Origin: Actinomycetota bacterium
GTDB lineage: Bacteria > Actinomycetota > Acidimicrobiia > Acidimicrobiales > Ilumatobacteraceae
DNA length: 50,661 nucleotides
Reading direction: 5' to 3'
Assembly (NCBI GenBank): GCA_009711295.1
Contig: WLST01000005.1
Span: 1 to 50,661 of the forward strand
Below the pieces are notes generated by a model. The model searched no databases. It was given only the letters and a program-made list of their open reading frames with translations, and had not been told where the DNA came from. Of the stretch, positions 19,911 through 28,538 are shown one piece after another. A program made the position numbers and the translations under genes. Position 1 is the first letter of the stretch; the number at the start of each line of letters is the position of its first letter.

Positions 19911-21484
19911 AGGTTGTTGAGCACTACTTGTGCTGCATTGCGTCCGCTTGAGCCCCATACGCCCGCACCAGGGAATGTGGCTGCTCCTGTGATGTAAAGG
20001 TTCTTGATGGGTGTCGCATAGCGCGATAGCTCTGGCTGCTGTGAGAGGAATATTGACATGGGGCCTCCTGCAAAGCTTGTTGCATGACCCTGTGGAAGAA
20101 AGAATTCCGTTTCATAATGCGCAGGAGTTTTCACTCGCCATTCTGTGATTCTGGGAGTAAGTGGTTCGGTGAGCAATGTGTCGTAGAGCGACAGCCAACG
20201 TGAAGGTTCGTCACGTGTTTCCCATCCATTAACAAAGTTGTATGGCGTAAAAAGTGCTTCCAAGCTCAAGATGTTCGTTCCAACTGGTGCCAGTGTCGAA
20301 TCGGTCAAAGTTGGCGTATTGACTAGGAACGCAGGCTTCTCAAGGATCTCTCCGTTTGCCATCATCGCGTGACCATCGTGAAGCTCTTGCGTGTTCGGAG
20401 CTATGACAAAAGTGCAGCCTTCATTACGGGCGAGAATATTCTGGTAGCGGTCGTGTTGAAGAGCCTTGTACTGAATGTCACCATGAAAAATTGCATCAAT
20501 CTTTGACTCGTACCCTTGTGATTGAGGGGTGGTGCGCCAGCGTTCAATAAAGGTATCTGCCGACGATGGGGCGCCGTGAAGCCATTTCACAAAAGTGTCA
20601 TGAGGGTTGCACGCAGATATAACAGCACGGCTGCGAATTACACGACCATCAGATAATTCAACGCCATAAAGTTTTTGATCTTCACAGAGAATGGCCGAAA
20701 CAGGTGAAGATAAAAGTAGATGTCCGCCAAAGGATTCATATGCATTGAGGAGTGCCTTTGGTAGGGCGCCGCTTCCGCCCACAGGGCGACCCACCTGTGC
20801 TGCGTGGCGCATAGCGAGGGTAATTGCCCCCAAACCGGTATGCGGAGTGTGTGGAGAAACGCCCCAAACGGTAGGCCCCTCAACAAGAGCGGGCCCGATG
20901 ATTTCTGGTGAAGTGAAATAACTCTGTAGAACTTCTGCAGCTGATGAACGGCTCCATTGCAATAAACGAGAAAGTCCTTTTCCACCGCGACGTGCGGTAT
21001 TGGCTATGAGTTTGCGCCGAGAAGGCACGTCATTGGCGTTATCTAAAATCAGCGAGATCACAGGCAATGCATCTTTGACGTATCGTCTGTAGTTTTTTAC
21101 CTCATGAGGCAGTACTTGCGACAAAGCATCACATGTTTGGTCGAGATCATGAAATGATGGCCACCACAAATCGCTGTGCCATGAACCATTGATTTGAGCA
21201 GGGTCAATGTTGATATATTCCAAACCATGTTGCTGGAGTTGAAGTTCCGCAATGAGTGGGTTGGTACGCACGGCGAGATGGTCGCAGTTGCATATATTGA
21301 CACTGCAGCCTGCAAAGGTATCGCTTGCTGCGGTGCCTCCAACGTCATGACGCGCTTCAACGAGCAACGTTGCTAATCCGGCTTTCGCTAAGTACGCCGC
21401 TGTTGTGAGGCCGTTGTGGCCAGCGCCAATAACAATCGCATCGTAGGAATCTCCGGGCATTTTGTTAGTTGTTTGCTGCATCAT
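19907..21484 (-). CDS. FAD-dependent oxidoreductase, phytoene desaturase-like
   Basis: About 525 residues. A dinucleotide-binding start DAIVIGAGHNGLTTAAYLAK, then LLVEARHDVGGTAASD, and the C-terminal LYITGAATFPGAGVWGSSGR motif place it with phytoene dehydrogenase/carotenoid-desaturase-like flavoproteins (CrtI superfamily, 'pyr_redox/amino oxidase'). No carotenoid genes are nearby, so the substrate is unknown. Start is uncertain among ATG 21484, 21481 and 21460; the longest frame to 21532 would overlap the divergent creatininase-like gene. Confidence 0.75.
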   Translation of the reverse strand: MMQQTTNKMPGDSYDAIVIGAGHNGLTTAAYLAKAGLATLLVEARHDVGGTAASDTFAGCSVNICNCDHLAVRTNPLIAELQLQQHGLEYINIDPAQINGSWHSDLWWPSFHDLDQTCDALSQVLPHEVKNYRRYVKDALPVISLILDNANDVPSRRKLIANTARRGGKGLSRLLQWSRSSAAEVLQSYFTSPEIIGPALVEGPTVWGVSPHTPHTGLGAITLAMRHAAQVGRPVGGSGALPKALLNAYESFGGHLLLSSPVSAILCEDQKLYGVELSDGRVIRSRAVISACNPHDTFVKWLHGAPSSADTFIERWRTTPQSQGYESKIDAIFHGDIQYKALQHDRYQNILARNEGCTFVIAPNTQELHDGHAMMANGEILEKPAFLVNTPTLTDSTLAPVGTNILSLEALFTPYNFVNGWETRDEPSRWLSLYDTLLTEPLTPRITEWRVKTPAHYETEFFLPQGHATSFAGGPMSIFLSQQPELSRYATPIKNLYITGAATFPGAGVWGSSGRNAAQVVLNNL

Positions 21485-21507
21485 GAATTTTGTCAATCTT
21501 TTTCGTG

Positions 21508-21513
21508 TACTTT
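21508..21513 (+). promoter_or_regulatory. Leaderless -10 element of the creatininase-like gene
   Basis: TACTTT lies exactly 6 nt before ATG 21520. The purine-rich TGAGGA spacer resembles a Shine-Dalgarno but would not be transcribed if the start site is at the ATG. Confidence 0.6.
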
Positions 21514-21519
21514 TGAGGA

Positions 21520-22311
21520 ATGACTTCTGCAAACATTTCTACCTCGAGACTCCTCGGAAATTTGCGCGCGCCTCAAATTGCACATGCTCTTAACAATACG
21601 GCAATTGTTGTGCAGCCACTTGGCGCAATTGAACAGCATGGGCCTCATCTTCCTCTCAGTACAGACTTGGTCATTGCAGACGCCGTGGCAAATGCCGCCG
21701 TTCACAGAGTGGGCGATGAACTGAATGTATGGGTCTTGCCAGCCTTGGCTGTCACAAAATCCAACGAGCATGCTTGGAGCCCTGGCACCATCTGGCTATC
21801 AACCGATACGTTGTTGCGTGTTCTCGACGACATTGGGCGTTGTATTGCCAAGGCCGGTGTGGAGCGTCTGGTCTTTTTGAACGGTCATGGGGGAAATAGC
21901 TCATTGGTGTCGGTTGCCAACCGTGAGCTGCGTTTGAAGTACGGATTAAAGACTTTCTTGGCACACCCAGGAATGCCAGCCGACCAAGGTGGGTTGTCGC
22001 CGGAAAATGAATTAGGCATGGGGGTCCATGCGGGAACCGATGAAACTTCCATCATGTTGTATCTGCGTCCCGATCTCGTCGACATGTCTCTTGCCGTGCG
22101 TCGTATTCCCGAGAAAATGGCAGCCAATCAGCACGTGAAATTCGGAGGCTCTGTTTCTTTTGGATGGATGTCAAACGATTTCAACGAAGAAGGTTTTGTG
22201 GGCGACCCCACGGTGGCAAATGCCGAGCTGGGTAAGACCTTATTTGAAGGGGCTGTGAGTAATTTTTGTTCCGCATTGAAAGAGATCTCTACCTTTAATT
22301 TTGGGAAATAA
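21520..22311 (+). CDS. Creatininase family amidohydrolase
   Basis: 263 residues with the creatininase metal-binding pattern: VVQPLGAIEQHGPHLPLSTD (residues ~29-48), LVFLNGHGGN and HAGTDETSIML (residue ~168). Known family members cleave amide bonds in small molecules: creatinine, a formamidopyrimidine in F420/riboflavin routes (ArfB) and the mycofactocin precursor peptide (MftE). No mycofactocin or F420 genes are adjacent. The neighbours, an ABC transporter and a cytosine-deaminase-like enzyme on the opposite strand, suggest a role in opening a cyclic nitrogen compound, which is inference. Confidence 0.8.
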   Translation: MTSANISTSRLLGNLRAPQIAHALNNTAIVVQPLGAIEQHGPHLPLSTDLVIADAVANAAVHRVGDELNVWVLPALAVTKSNEHAWSPGTIWLSTDTLLRVLDDIGRCIAKAGVERLVFLNGHGGNSSLVSVANRELRLKYGLKTFLAHPGMPADQGGLSPENELGMGVHAGTDETSIMLYLRPDLVDMSLAVRRIPEKMAANQHVKFGGSVSFGWMSNDFNEEGFVGDPTVANAELGKTLFEGAVSNFCSALKEISTFNFGK

Positions 22312-22346
22312 AAAAAGGGGCGCAGTTTTCACTGCGCCCCTTTTTT
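22311..22346. terminator. Bidirectional terminator
   Basis: A perfect 16-bp inverted repeat (22311-22326 with 22331-22346, loop TTTC) has A6 on one side and T6 on the other, so it can end both the creatininase-like gene (plus) and the substrate-binding protein gene (minus). It is the only convergent junction in the window with a visible terminator. Confidence 0.93.
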
Positions 22347-22356
22347 CTTGAATGAG

Positions 22357-23550
22357 TTATTTCAGTGCAATTGTTGCGTCAATGAATTCGTTGGTCACGA
22401 GGTCTTCGGCTGTGAGGCCTTCTTTGACTTTTGTTCCACTTGCGGTATAGACCGGAGTAGCAGTAGCGATGAACTTGGTAATGCGATCCAGGTCGAATGA
22501 CCCGAGGGTTCCATCTGGACTATTAGCTACAAGCTTGTCTGATACCTGCTTCTCAACTGAAGCAGCGGCCTGACCGGCATCGTAAGCCCAGCCGTTATTG
22601 ATTTGCGCAACAGCGTCGAGGATGACCGCATTTGTCTCGTCTGGGCTGTTCACATAATCAATTTGTGCTTGTTGAATGACGGGCACCAATTTCTTGAGAC
22701 AATCGGCATTTTTTGAGATGCTGTCTGGAGTTCCACCAAGTGACTGGGCGTAGGCAGTCCAACCAGCATCGTGGATGTACTGGTAAGCAACTGGCTTCTT
22801 CCATTCAGCGAGAACCTTCTCGTAGAAGTATGGCTCTGCGGTTCCAAAACCTTGCTGTGCATCTTTACCGCCGGAAGCGATAAACGAAGCTGGCTGACCA
22901 TCGTACGAACCATCAACTTGACCCTTGTCGAGAATCTCGGTTTGGGTGAAGTAGTCCATGTAGGCAGCGCCGTCGAAGTAGCGAACCTTTACCTTGTCTG
23001 TTTTGAGATCGGCAATGGTCTTTACGTCTGGGTGGCTTGCTGGGTCCCACATAATGATTTGTGGGTTGATGTTGTACGGAGCCACAACTGCTTTTGTGGG
23101 GAAGTCAACACTGTGTGACACTGCTTCGTCGGTGCTGACAAAGCCCAACATGATGGTGGGGTCAGAATAGAGCAAAGCAGTTACTTGCTGATATCCGATT
23201 GCTGGTCCACCAGAGCGAACTTCAACTTTGACGCCTGTATCAACACCGCCGGCCACCAGTGGCCCGGATACTGAGACTTTCTTGGTGTCAACGGTGTAGC
23301 CGTCGCCAACAAGCTGGTACAAAAAGCCATGTTCTGACTCTGGGTTCCAGTCGGTTTGGAAGATCACTGTTTCTGGGCAGACATCGGCTAATGAAACTGC
23401 TGCACTAGGTGCTTCAGTGTCAGTTGTTGCCATGGTGTCTTCTGTGACAACAGTATCGGTAGTTACTTCTTCTGATGATGAGTCACTTCCACATGAGGCG
23501 AGCGCCAACATGGAAATGGCTCCTAGTGCTAGTAGGGCTTTTCTTTTCAT
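22357..23550 (-). CDS. ABC transporter substrate-binding lipoprotein, NMT1/SsuA type
   Basis: 397 residues. A lipoprotein signal (MKRKALLALGAISMLALASC, lipobox LASC, Cys20) is followed by a Ser/Thr/Asp/Glu-rich linker (~residues 21-50) and a periplasmic-type binding domain of the NMT1/THI5-like class (VIFQTDWNPESEHGFLYQLV). Relatives bind sulfonates, thiamine precursors or pyrimidines; the ligand here is unknown. It is last of the ATPase-permease-SBP order on this strand, with an AAAGGAAC Shine-Dalgarno. A 42-nt gap separates it from the permease. Confidence 0.85.
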   Translation of the reverse strand: MKRKALLALGAISMLALASCGSDSSSEEVTTDTVVTEDTMATTDTEAPSAAVSLADVCPETVIFQTDWNPESEHGFLYQLVGDGYTVDTKKVSVSGPLVAGGVDTGVKVEVRSGGPAIGYQQVTALLYSDPTIMLGFVSTDEAVSHSVDFPTKAVVAPYNINPQIIMWDPASHPDVKTIADLKTDKVKVRYFDGAAYMDYFTQTEILDKGQVDGSYDGQPASFIASGGKDAQQGFGTAEPYFYEKVLAEWKKPVAYQYIHDAGWTAYAQSLGGTPDSISKNADCLKKLVPVIQQAQIDYVNSPDETNAVILDAVAQINNGWAYDAGQAAASVEKQVSDKLVANSPDGTLGSFDLDRITKFIATATPVYTASGTKVKEGLTAEDLVTNEFIDATIALK

Positions 23551-23592
23551 TGTTGTTCCTTTTGTTGTTTGGTGGTGGTTAAGGATTGAGTA

Positions 23593-24453
23593 CTAGTTGC
23601 CTCTGGTAGTGATATGCCATTTACCAATTACTTTTTTGGCTATCCATCCAAAGATCAAGAAAACGACAAGTCCTAAAAGACTTGCCAGAATGATTGCGGT
23701 GATGAGCTCTGGGCCCCACAAGCGAGCCCTGTACACGTCAATTTGTGCGCCAATACCTACGACGCCGCCCTCGCGGAAATAAAAATCACCTACGACAGCA
23801 CCGATAACCGCGAGACCTGCAGAAATGCGAAGACCAACAAAGATGTTCGGCAATGCAGAAGGTATTTGGAGTTTGGTGAGGCGAGTCCATCGCGACGTGT
23901 TGTGCAGGGTGAACAACTCGTGTTGGCTTTTGTCGGCCGATAACAAGCCGAACAACGTATTGCTCACGATGGGGAAAATGGCAATGAGAACGACAACAAG
24001 TAGTCGCTGCTTGGTGGAACCATCGATGAGGGCACGGATGAGCGGGGTAAGAGCTAAAATAGGAGCGCTTTGAATGGCAACGAGATAAGGCCATGTGGCA
24101 CGCTCAAACCAGCGACGAGAACTCATAAAAATGGCGAGTGACATGCCAATGATGATGGTGAGGAGGAGCCCAATGAGTGCGATCTTCGCGCTGTCCCACA
24201 GGGACATCAAAATGGGGTACAGCCCACGTCGTGTACCGGAGTGCCAGACGAAAAATCCTTCGGTGAGCACGCTGTGTGGGCTGGGAAGAAGAAAGCGTTT
24301 TTGTTGCGGAAGAATGACGTTTGCCAGTAGGTACCAAACGGCAATGAAGAATCCGAAAACTACTGCGGGTCCAAAATAATCGGAGAATCGAAAACGATCG
24401 ACGCTCTCTTGATTGAGTTCGCTGGAAATTGGCGTTTCTGTGGAAGTACTCAT
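23593..24453 (-). CDS. ABC transporter permease, SsuC/TauC type
   Basis: 286 residues with about six membrane segments and a BPD_transp_1 region (ISAGLAVIGAVVGDFYFREG, residue ~220, the EAA-loop neighbourhood). Type I importer permease of the nitrate/sulfonate/taurine/pyrimidine class. Its ATG overlaps the ATPase stop (ATGA), showing coupling. It works with the adjacent ATPase and lipoprotein. Confidence 0.87.
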   Translation of the reverse strand: MSTSTETPISSELNQESVDRFRFSDYFGPAVVFGFFIAVWYLLANVILPQQKRFLLPSPHSVLTEGFFVWHSGTRRGLYPILMSLWDSAKIALIGLLLTIIIGMSLAIFMSSRRWFERATWPYLVAIQSAPILALTPLIRALIDGSTKQRLLVVVLIAIFPIVSNTLFGLLSADKSQHELFTLHNTSRWTRLTKLQIPSALPNIFVGLRISAGLAVIGAVVGDFYFREGGVVGIGAQIDVYRARLWGPELITAIILASLLGLVVFLIFGWIAKKVIGKWHITTRGN

Positions 24454-25235
24454 TGTTGTTCACCTCGCAATGCATGGGAAATCTCGCCACATATTCGAGC
24501 AAACTCGGGTTCGTATCGCAGATCGTGTGTTCGCGGAAAAGCAAAGGGGATCTCGAAAGTATGTGTGATGCGTCCTGGCCTGGCAGACATCACCATGACG
24601 CGAGTGGACATATACACGGCTTCAGAGATGGAATGAGTAATGAACAAACCTGCAAAGCCCTCATGTTGAAAGAGACGAAGCAGCTCGTCGTTGAGACGTT
24701 CCCGCGTGATCTCATCGAGCGCTCCAAAAGGTTCGTCGAAGAGAAAGACCTTTGGCTTGAGAACTAAGGAGCGTGCCAATGAAGCACGCATTTTCATTCC
24801 ACCCGATAGCTGGCGAGGATACTTCTCTTCAAAACCTGATAGACCGACGAGCGATATTGCATCTTGAACAAGACGGGAGCGGGTTTCCTTGTCGATCTTG
24901 TGAAGTTCTGCAATGAGCTCTACGTTTCGCTGAACGGTACGCCACGGCATGAGGGTTGCATCTTGGAAGACATATCCAATGCTTGACTCGTCGATTGTGT
25001 AATGACCGCTCGAGCACTCTTCAAGATGAGAAGCAATGCGCAGGAGCGTTGACTTTCCGCACCCAGAGGGGCCAACCACGGTAACAAACTCACCGGGTTC
25101 AATGGAGAAAGAAATGTCGTCGAGCGCCCGGGTGCCGTCTGGGAATGTTTTCGACACACTATTGAAGGACAAGGCTGGCGTTGACTTCGTGGATTGATCG
25201 GGGGTCACAGGCTGAGTCTCCATCAGTATCTCCAC
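24450..25235 (-). CDS. ABC transporter ATP-binding protein, SsuB/TauB type
   Basis: 261 residues from GTG 25235. It has Walker A GPSGCGKSTLL, Q-loop YVFQDATLMPWR, signature LSGGMKMRASLARS, Walker B VFLFDEPFGALDE and the switch His (FITHSISEA). It powers the importer with the permease and lipoprotein downstream. A TAATGT -10 lies exactly 6 nt before GTG 25235, with TTAAAC 17 nt further up, so the operon has its own leaderless promoter. The ATG at 25223 is a shorter alternative. Confidence 0.9.
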   Translation of the reverse strand: MEILMETQPVTPDQSTKSTPALSFNSVSKTFPDGTRALDDISFSIEPGEFVTVVGPSGCGKSTLLRIASHLEECSSGHYTIDESSIGYVFQDATLMPWRTVQRNVELIAELHKIDKETRSRLVQDAISLVGLSGFEEKYPRQLSGGMKMRASLARSLVLKPKVFLFDEPFGALDEITRERLNDELLRLFQHEGFAGLFITHSISEAVYMSTRVMVMSARPGRITHTFEIPFAFPRTHDLRYEPEFARICGEISHALRGEQQ

Positions 25236-25241
25236 GCCATC

Positions 25242-25247
25242 ACATTA
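25242..25247 (-). promoter_or_regulatory. Leaderless promoter of the ABC transporter operon
   Basis: TAATGT on the minus strand, 6 nt before GTG 25235; a TTAAAC hexamer lies 17 nt upstream as a possible -35. It lets the transporter be expressed independently of the upstream amidohydrolase. Confidence 0.6.
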
Positions 25248-25286
25248 CGGAAAGAAATGACGCGGTTTAAGGCTTGTATGTTTATT

Positions 25287-26492
25287 TTATGTTTCGTGTG
25301 TGTCGTGAATCATTATTCCACGGCGGTACACCGCGCGTGGCTGGTTGGCAAATGCAATGAATTCTCTGATAGTTGCTGCTGGCGTGAGGAGGAAATTTGC
25401 CGTTGAGCCAGCGGTGAGAAAGGGAGATTCTTTGGCAATTCGCTCATGGATTGTGCTGCTCACGGAGGTGAAGGCATCTTCTGGGAAAAAGTGCCCTGCA
25501 GCGACAAGCAGTGCGGCTGCTTCAAGCGGGTCGGCACGGCCCATGGGGTTGAAGGGGTCTTGCAGATTGTCGCCGCCTGCCATCACAGTGACTCCAGCTT
25601 TCCGCAATGCGGCGAGAGCCGTGAGAGCCCTGGGCATAGCAGACTGGTGCTCGCGACCCTGTAGGAACAGGTTTGTCTGGGGCAGGGTCACCACCGCAAT
25701 ATTGGCCTCGGCGAGTAATTGCGACACGCGTTTTTGAACTTTTTCTGTTTGCATACCCAAGCTCACGCAATGAGATGCGGTGACATCGAAGCTGGGTGCT
25801 TGGGCAATGACGCGTTTGGCAAGATCGCGTAACGACAGCATGTCGGGATTCAGGGTCTCGTCGACATGCAGGTCGAGGTTGCAGTTGAGGTCTTTTGCGA
25901 GCGAGAGAAAAACTTTATTGGCGCCTGTGGGGTCAGAGTCGAGATGAGGGCAGCCGCCGATGAGGTCAGCACCATCGTTGCGTGCTCGCTCAGCAAGAAG
26001 GCGACTTGGTTTTCCTTGCTTTCCCGTGAGTGGCCATTGCACAAGAGCGCATATTTCTAAGTCGCATACATCGGCAAAATTATCGGCAACTTGGCGTAGT
26101 GCTCGTACCTGCAAGGTGGATCCATCAAATGTGTCTGCATGCGTTCGTATTCTTGTTACCCCATTTTTTACATAAATCATGACCGCGCGTGATGCTCGAT
26201 CGACAATGTCGTCAAATGTCAATGTGTGAGCGTTTGCGTGGACGGCGTTGATGGCACCCATCAGGTCGCCTGTGGGGTTGTGGATTCGTTCTGCCAGAAA
26301 TGCTTTGTCGAGATGAGCATGTGGTTCGGCAAGGGTGGGAAGCACAAGTTGTCCTCGTACATCAATATCGGATGCATCAATAACTTGTGCGGGATCATGC
26401 GCTGTCGTTTTGTCAACCAACCCATTGCGAACATGTACATCGACACTCGTGCCATTAGACAGACGAGCATTACGAAAGATATGAGCGTTCAT
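25287..26492 (-). CDS. Cytosine-deaminase-like amidohydrolase
   Basis: 401 residues of the amidohydrolase superfamily. PHAHLDKAFL (residue ~57) gives the metal-binding HxHxD-like start, a THADTF follows, HVDETLNP and ASHCVSLG supply later metal ligands, and GGDNLQDPFNPMGRADPLEAA (split as GGDNLQDPFNPM / GRADPLEAA) resembles the HDDVxDPWxPLG of E. coli CodA. It probably deaminates or hydrolyses a cyclic amidine such as a pyrimidine or a related ring; cytosine itself is not proven. It is preceded by an LLM oxygenase (11-nt gap) and followed by the importer. Confidence 0.8.
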   Translation of the reverse strand: MNAHIFRNARLSNGTSVDVHVRNGLVDKTTAHDPAQVIDASDIDVRGQLVLPTLAEPHAHLDKAFLAERIHNPTGDLMGAINAVHANAHTLTFDDIVDRASRAVMIYVKNGVTRIRTHADTFDGSTLQVRALRQVADNFADVCDLEICALVQWPLTGKQGKPSRLLAERARNDGADLIGGCPHLDSDPTGANKVFLSLAKDLNCNLDLHVDETLNPDMLSLRDLAKRVIAQAPSFDVTASHCVSLGMQTEKVQKRVSQLLAEANIAVVTLPQTNLFLQGREHQSAMPRALTALAALRKAGVTVMAGGDNLQDPFNPMGRADPLEAAALLVAAGHFFPEDAFTSVSSTIHERIAKESPFLTAGSTANFLLTPAATIREFIAFANQPRAVYRRGIMIHDTHET

Positions 26493-26500
26493 GAACGAGG

Positions 26501-26506
26501 AAACTA
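26501..26506 (-). promoter_or_regulatory. Possible -10 element of the amidohydrolase gene
   Basis: TAGTTT on the minus strand, 8 nt before ATG 26492, overlapping the stop codon of the LLM gene. It would allow an internal start within the operon. Confidence 0.4.
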
Positions 26507-27697
26507 TTTCAGCGCAGCAGGAGCATTTGTTGGCCGTCGATCCATCTTCTCGCCGAGTCGCGGCATTACTTCCTCGGCAACTAAGTGCATTTGCTCGTTC
26601 ATTTCTTCTCGGCTTAAGCCTGGGAAGTCGAAGAAAATGCAGAGGTGCTTGAGGTCGAGTAGGTCTCGCCAGTAACCCAGTGTGTCGACTGCGTCGTCGA
26701 TGGAACCAACGATTTGTATCTTTTGCTCAACTGATTGCTCAACAGTGGGGTTGAAATCAAAAGGCACCTTTGAGCCATCGGGATGTCGATATGAACTGAA
26801 CCGGCCGTAGGGTGCGAGGAATTTCGTGAATTCATCATGCCCTGGTCGACCCCGTCGCATTGCTGCTTCACGTGTCTTGCCAACGTGCATATTCATCACC
26901 AAACAGCGGTCTTCGCCTGGAGCAACTGGATTGCCGATTTCCTCTCGGATTTCTGCATAGCGTTCCCATTTCTGTTTTTGGCTCTCAGCATTTTGCAGCC
27001 AGTACACAGCCTTGTGACCGGCGCGAGGAACATATTCAATGGTCTCAGGTGATGTAACGGGTTGATAAATGTCGACGATGCGCTGTGGCTTAGGAATCAA
27101 AGTGAGATCGTTCACCATGGAGCCGCGGTCGGGAATGCCGTCGGCAGGGAAGACAAAGTGTTTGCCGCGGTAAGAAAACCGTTCTTCGTACCATGCGAGT
27201 TTGATGACTTCCATAGCCTCTTCGAATGTCTCGCGATTAATGCGATCGTGTTCAGCAGACATCGCATTGTCGCCTGATGCAACCACTGTGCCGAGGCTCC
27301 ATGCTTCGCGAGGAACCGTTCCGCGACCCACGCCGAGTTCCATACGACCACCAGTGATGATGTCGGCTAGCGCAAAATCTTCGGCTAAACGCAGCGGGTG
27401 CCATTGCGGCACAACGTTGAACATCTGACCTAATCGCAAATTTTTGGTGAGCCCAGCAAGATGCATGCCAAACAAAATGAGGTTGGGAAGAACTTCGTAG
27501 CCCTCAAACTGGAAGTGATGCTCGGTGAGCCACATCGTGTCGTAGCCGAGCGCATCGGCGGTCTTTGACCAATCAACTAAATTTTTGTAGCACTCAACGA
27601 CGGTGTCGTTGCCGTATCTGCGGCTCGTTGGGGCAATGCTGGGGTCGCCTGCATCGGGCATTGGTACGGTGCAAAAAAAGTTGGTGTCGACGCGCAT
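26504..27697 (-). CDS. Luciferase-like (LLM class) flavin-dependent oxygenase
   Basis: 397 residues. The TIM-barrel signature includes WSKTADALGYDTMWLTEHHF (residues ~43-62), LGVGRGTVPREAW and LRLGQMFNVVPQWHPLRLAE. The length and the EHHF segment suggest an FMN-type two-component oxygenase rather than a short F420 enzyme, but the cofactor is not proven. It lies 11 nt before the cytosine-deaminase-like gene, so it probably acts on the same substrate. TAGGTT, 6 nt before the ATG, marks a leaderless start. Confidence 0.8.
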   Translation of the reverse strand: MRVDTNFFCTVPMPDAGDPSIAPTSRRYGNDTVVECYKNLVDWSKTADALGYDTMWLTEHHFQFEGYEVLPNLILFGMHLAGLTKNLRLGQMFNVVPQWHPLRLAEDFALADIITGGRMELGVGRGTVPREAWSLGTVVASGDNAMSAEHDRINRETFEEAMEVIKLAWYEERFSYRGKHFVFPADGIPDRGSMVNDLTLIPKPQRIVDIYQPVTSPETIEYVPRAGHKAVYWLQNAESQKQKWERYAEIREEIGNPVAPGEDRCLVMNMHVGKTREAAMRRGRPGHDEFTKFLAPYGRFSSYRHPDGSKVPFDFNPTVEQSVEQKIQIVGSIDDAVDTLGYWRDLLDLKHLCIFFDFPGLSREEMNEQMHLVAEEVMPRLGEKMDRRPTNAPAALK

Positions 27698-27703
27698 GTG
27701 AAC

Positions 27704-27709
27704 AACCTA
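27704..27709 (-). promoter_or_regulatory. Leaderless -10 element of the LLM oxygenase gene
   Basis: TAGGTT on the minus strand, exactly 6 nt before ATG 27697, in the 58-nt gap after the glycerophosphodiesterase gene. Confidence 0.6.
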
Positions 27710-27755
27710 CTAAACACTTTTCAGGCTCGCGTACGCAGATGGGCAAGTAGCGTTT

Positions 27756-28538
27756 CTAATTCGTAAAGTTATTGTTACGCCAAGAATTGCGCCCGATGAG
27801 AACATCTTTCAAAACCGCTGGTTTGTCGGTCATAATGCCATCTGCACCGTTGTCGAGAAGCTCATTCATTTGTTGTGGGTCATCAATGGTCCAATAATGC
27901 ACAGAGAGTCCGCTGCGATGAGCAATGTCGATGAATCGCTCGGAACCTAATGGAATGGGTCCTTGTTTTGGCGGAATCTGAGCAGCATGGATTCCTGGTG
28001 GGAATCGCAGCGGTCTTCCCGCAGCTACAGCGAGAAGGAGACGGGCAACGCCCTTGGGGCCCAGAGAAGTGGCGTAGTTCGTTCCCAACTGTTCCCGTAA
28101 TTGCCGTAGTCGCCGATCGCTAAAGGCTCCTAAACACACTCGATCTGCCACGTTATTTTGTTTGAGTATGTGCACAAGAGGGGAGAGTGCCGAGTCGCTT
28201 TTGCAGTCAATATTCCAACGCGCTTCTGGCCATAGCGTCAAAAGCTCTTGAAGGGTTGGGATGTGCTCTGTTCCTTCTACCTTGATGTCTTTGATCTGCT
28301 CATACGTGAGCTCGCTGATCTTCCCAGGGTGATTGCAGGTGCGCTGCAAGTTGTCGTCGTGAAATGCCAATAGCACGCCATCGCTTGTTGCGTGAACATC
28401 GGTTTCTAAATAGGTGTAGCCCAAGTTGATCGCCATCTGAAACGCCGACACCGTGTTTTCCGGTGCATCGCTCGCGCCACCTCGGTGTGCAAAAGCGTGT
28501 GTTGAGCCCCAAGTAAAAAATGGGTGCGAGGAGGTCAC
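27756..28538 (-). CDS. Glycerophosphodiester phosphodiesterase
   Basis: 260 residues of the GDPD TIM barrel: FAHRGGASDAPENTVSAFQ (catalytic His near residue 17), YLETDVHATSDGVLLAFHDD (Glu/Asp metal ligands and second His) and a C-terminal VHYWTIDDPQQMNELLDNGA followed by DGIMTDKP. No signal peptide is seen, so it is cytosolic. It hydrolyses glycerophosphodiesters to glycerol 3-phosphate and an alcohol. Its GTG overlaps the stop of the acyl-CoA ligase (TAGTG), so the two are coexpressed. Confidence 0.88.
   Translation of the reverse strand: MTSSHPFFTWGSTHAFAHRGGASDAPENTVSAFQMAINLGYTYLETDVHATSDGVLLAFHDDNLQRTCNHPGKISELTYEQIKDIKVEGTEHIPTLQELLTLWPEARWNIDCKSDSALSPLVHILKQNNVADRVCLGAFSDRRLRQLREQLGTNYATSLGPKGVARLLLAVAAGRPLRFPPGIHAAQIPPKQGPIPLGSERFIDIAHRSGLSVHYWTIDDPQQMNELLDNGADGIMTDKPAVLKDVLIGRNSWRNNNFTN

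Noticed and set aside
20691-20921. Plus-strand ORFs inside the oxidoreductase gene
   Set aside because: Antisense shadows of a clearly recognisable flavoprotein, without start signals.
21520-22311. Mycofactocin MftE assignment for the creatininase-like protein
   Set aside because: No mycofactocin precursor, radical SAM or other mft genes are nearby; only the broad family is supported.
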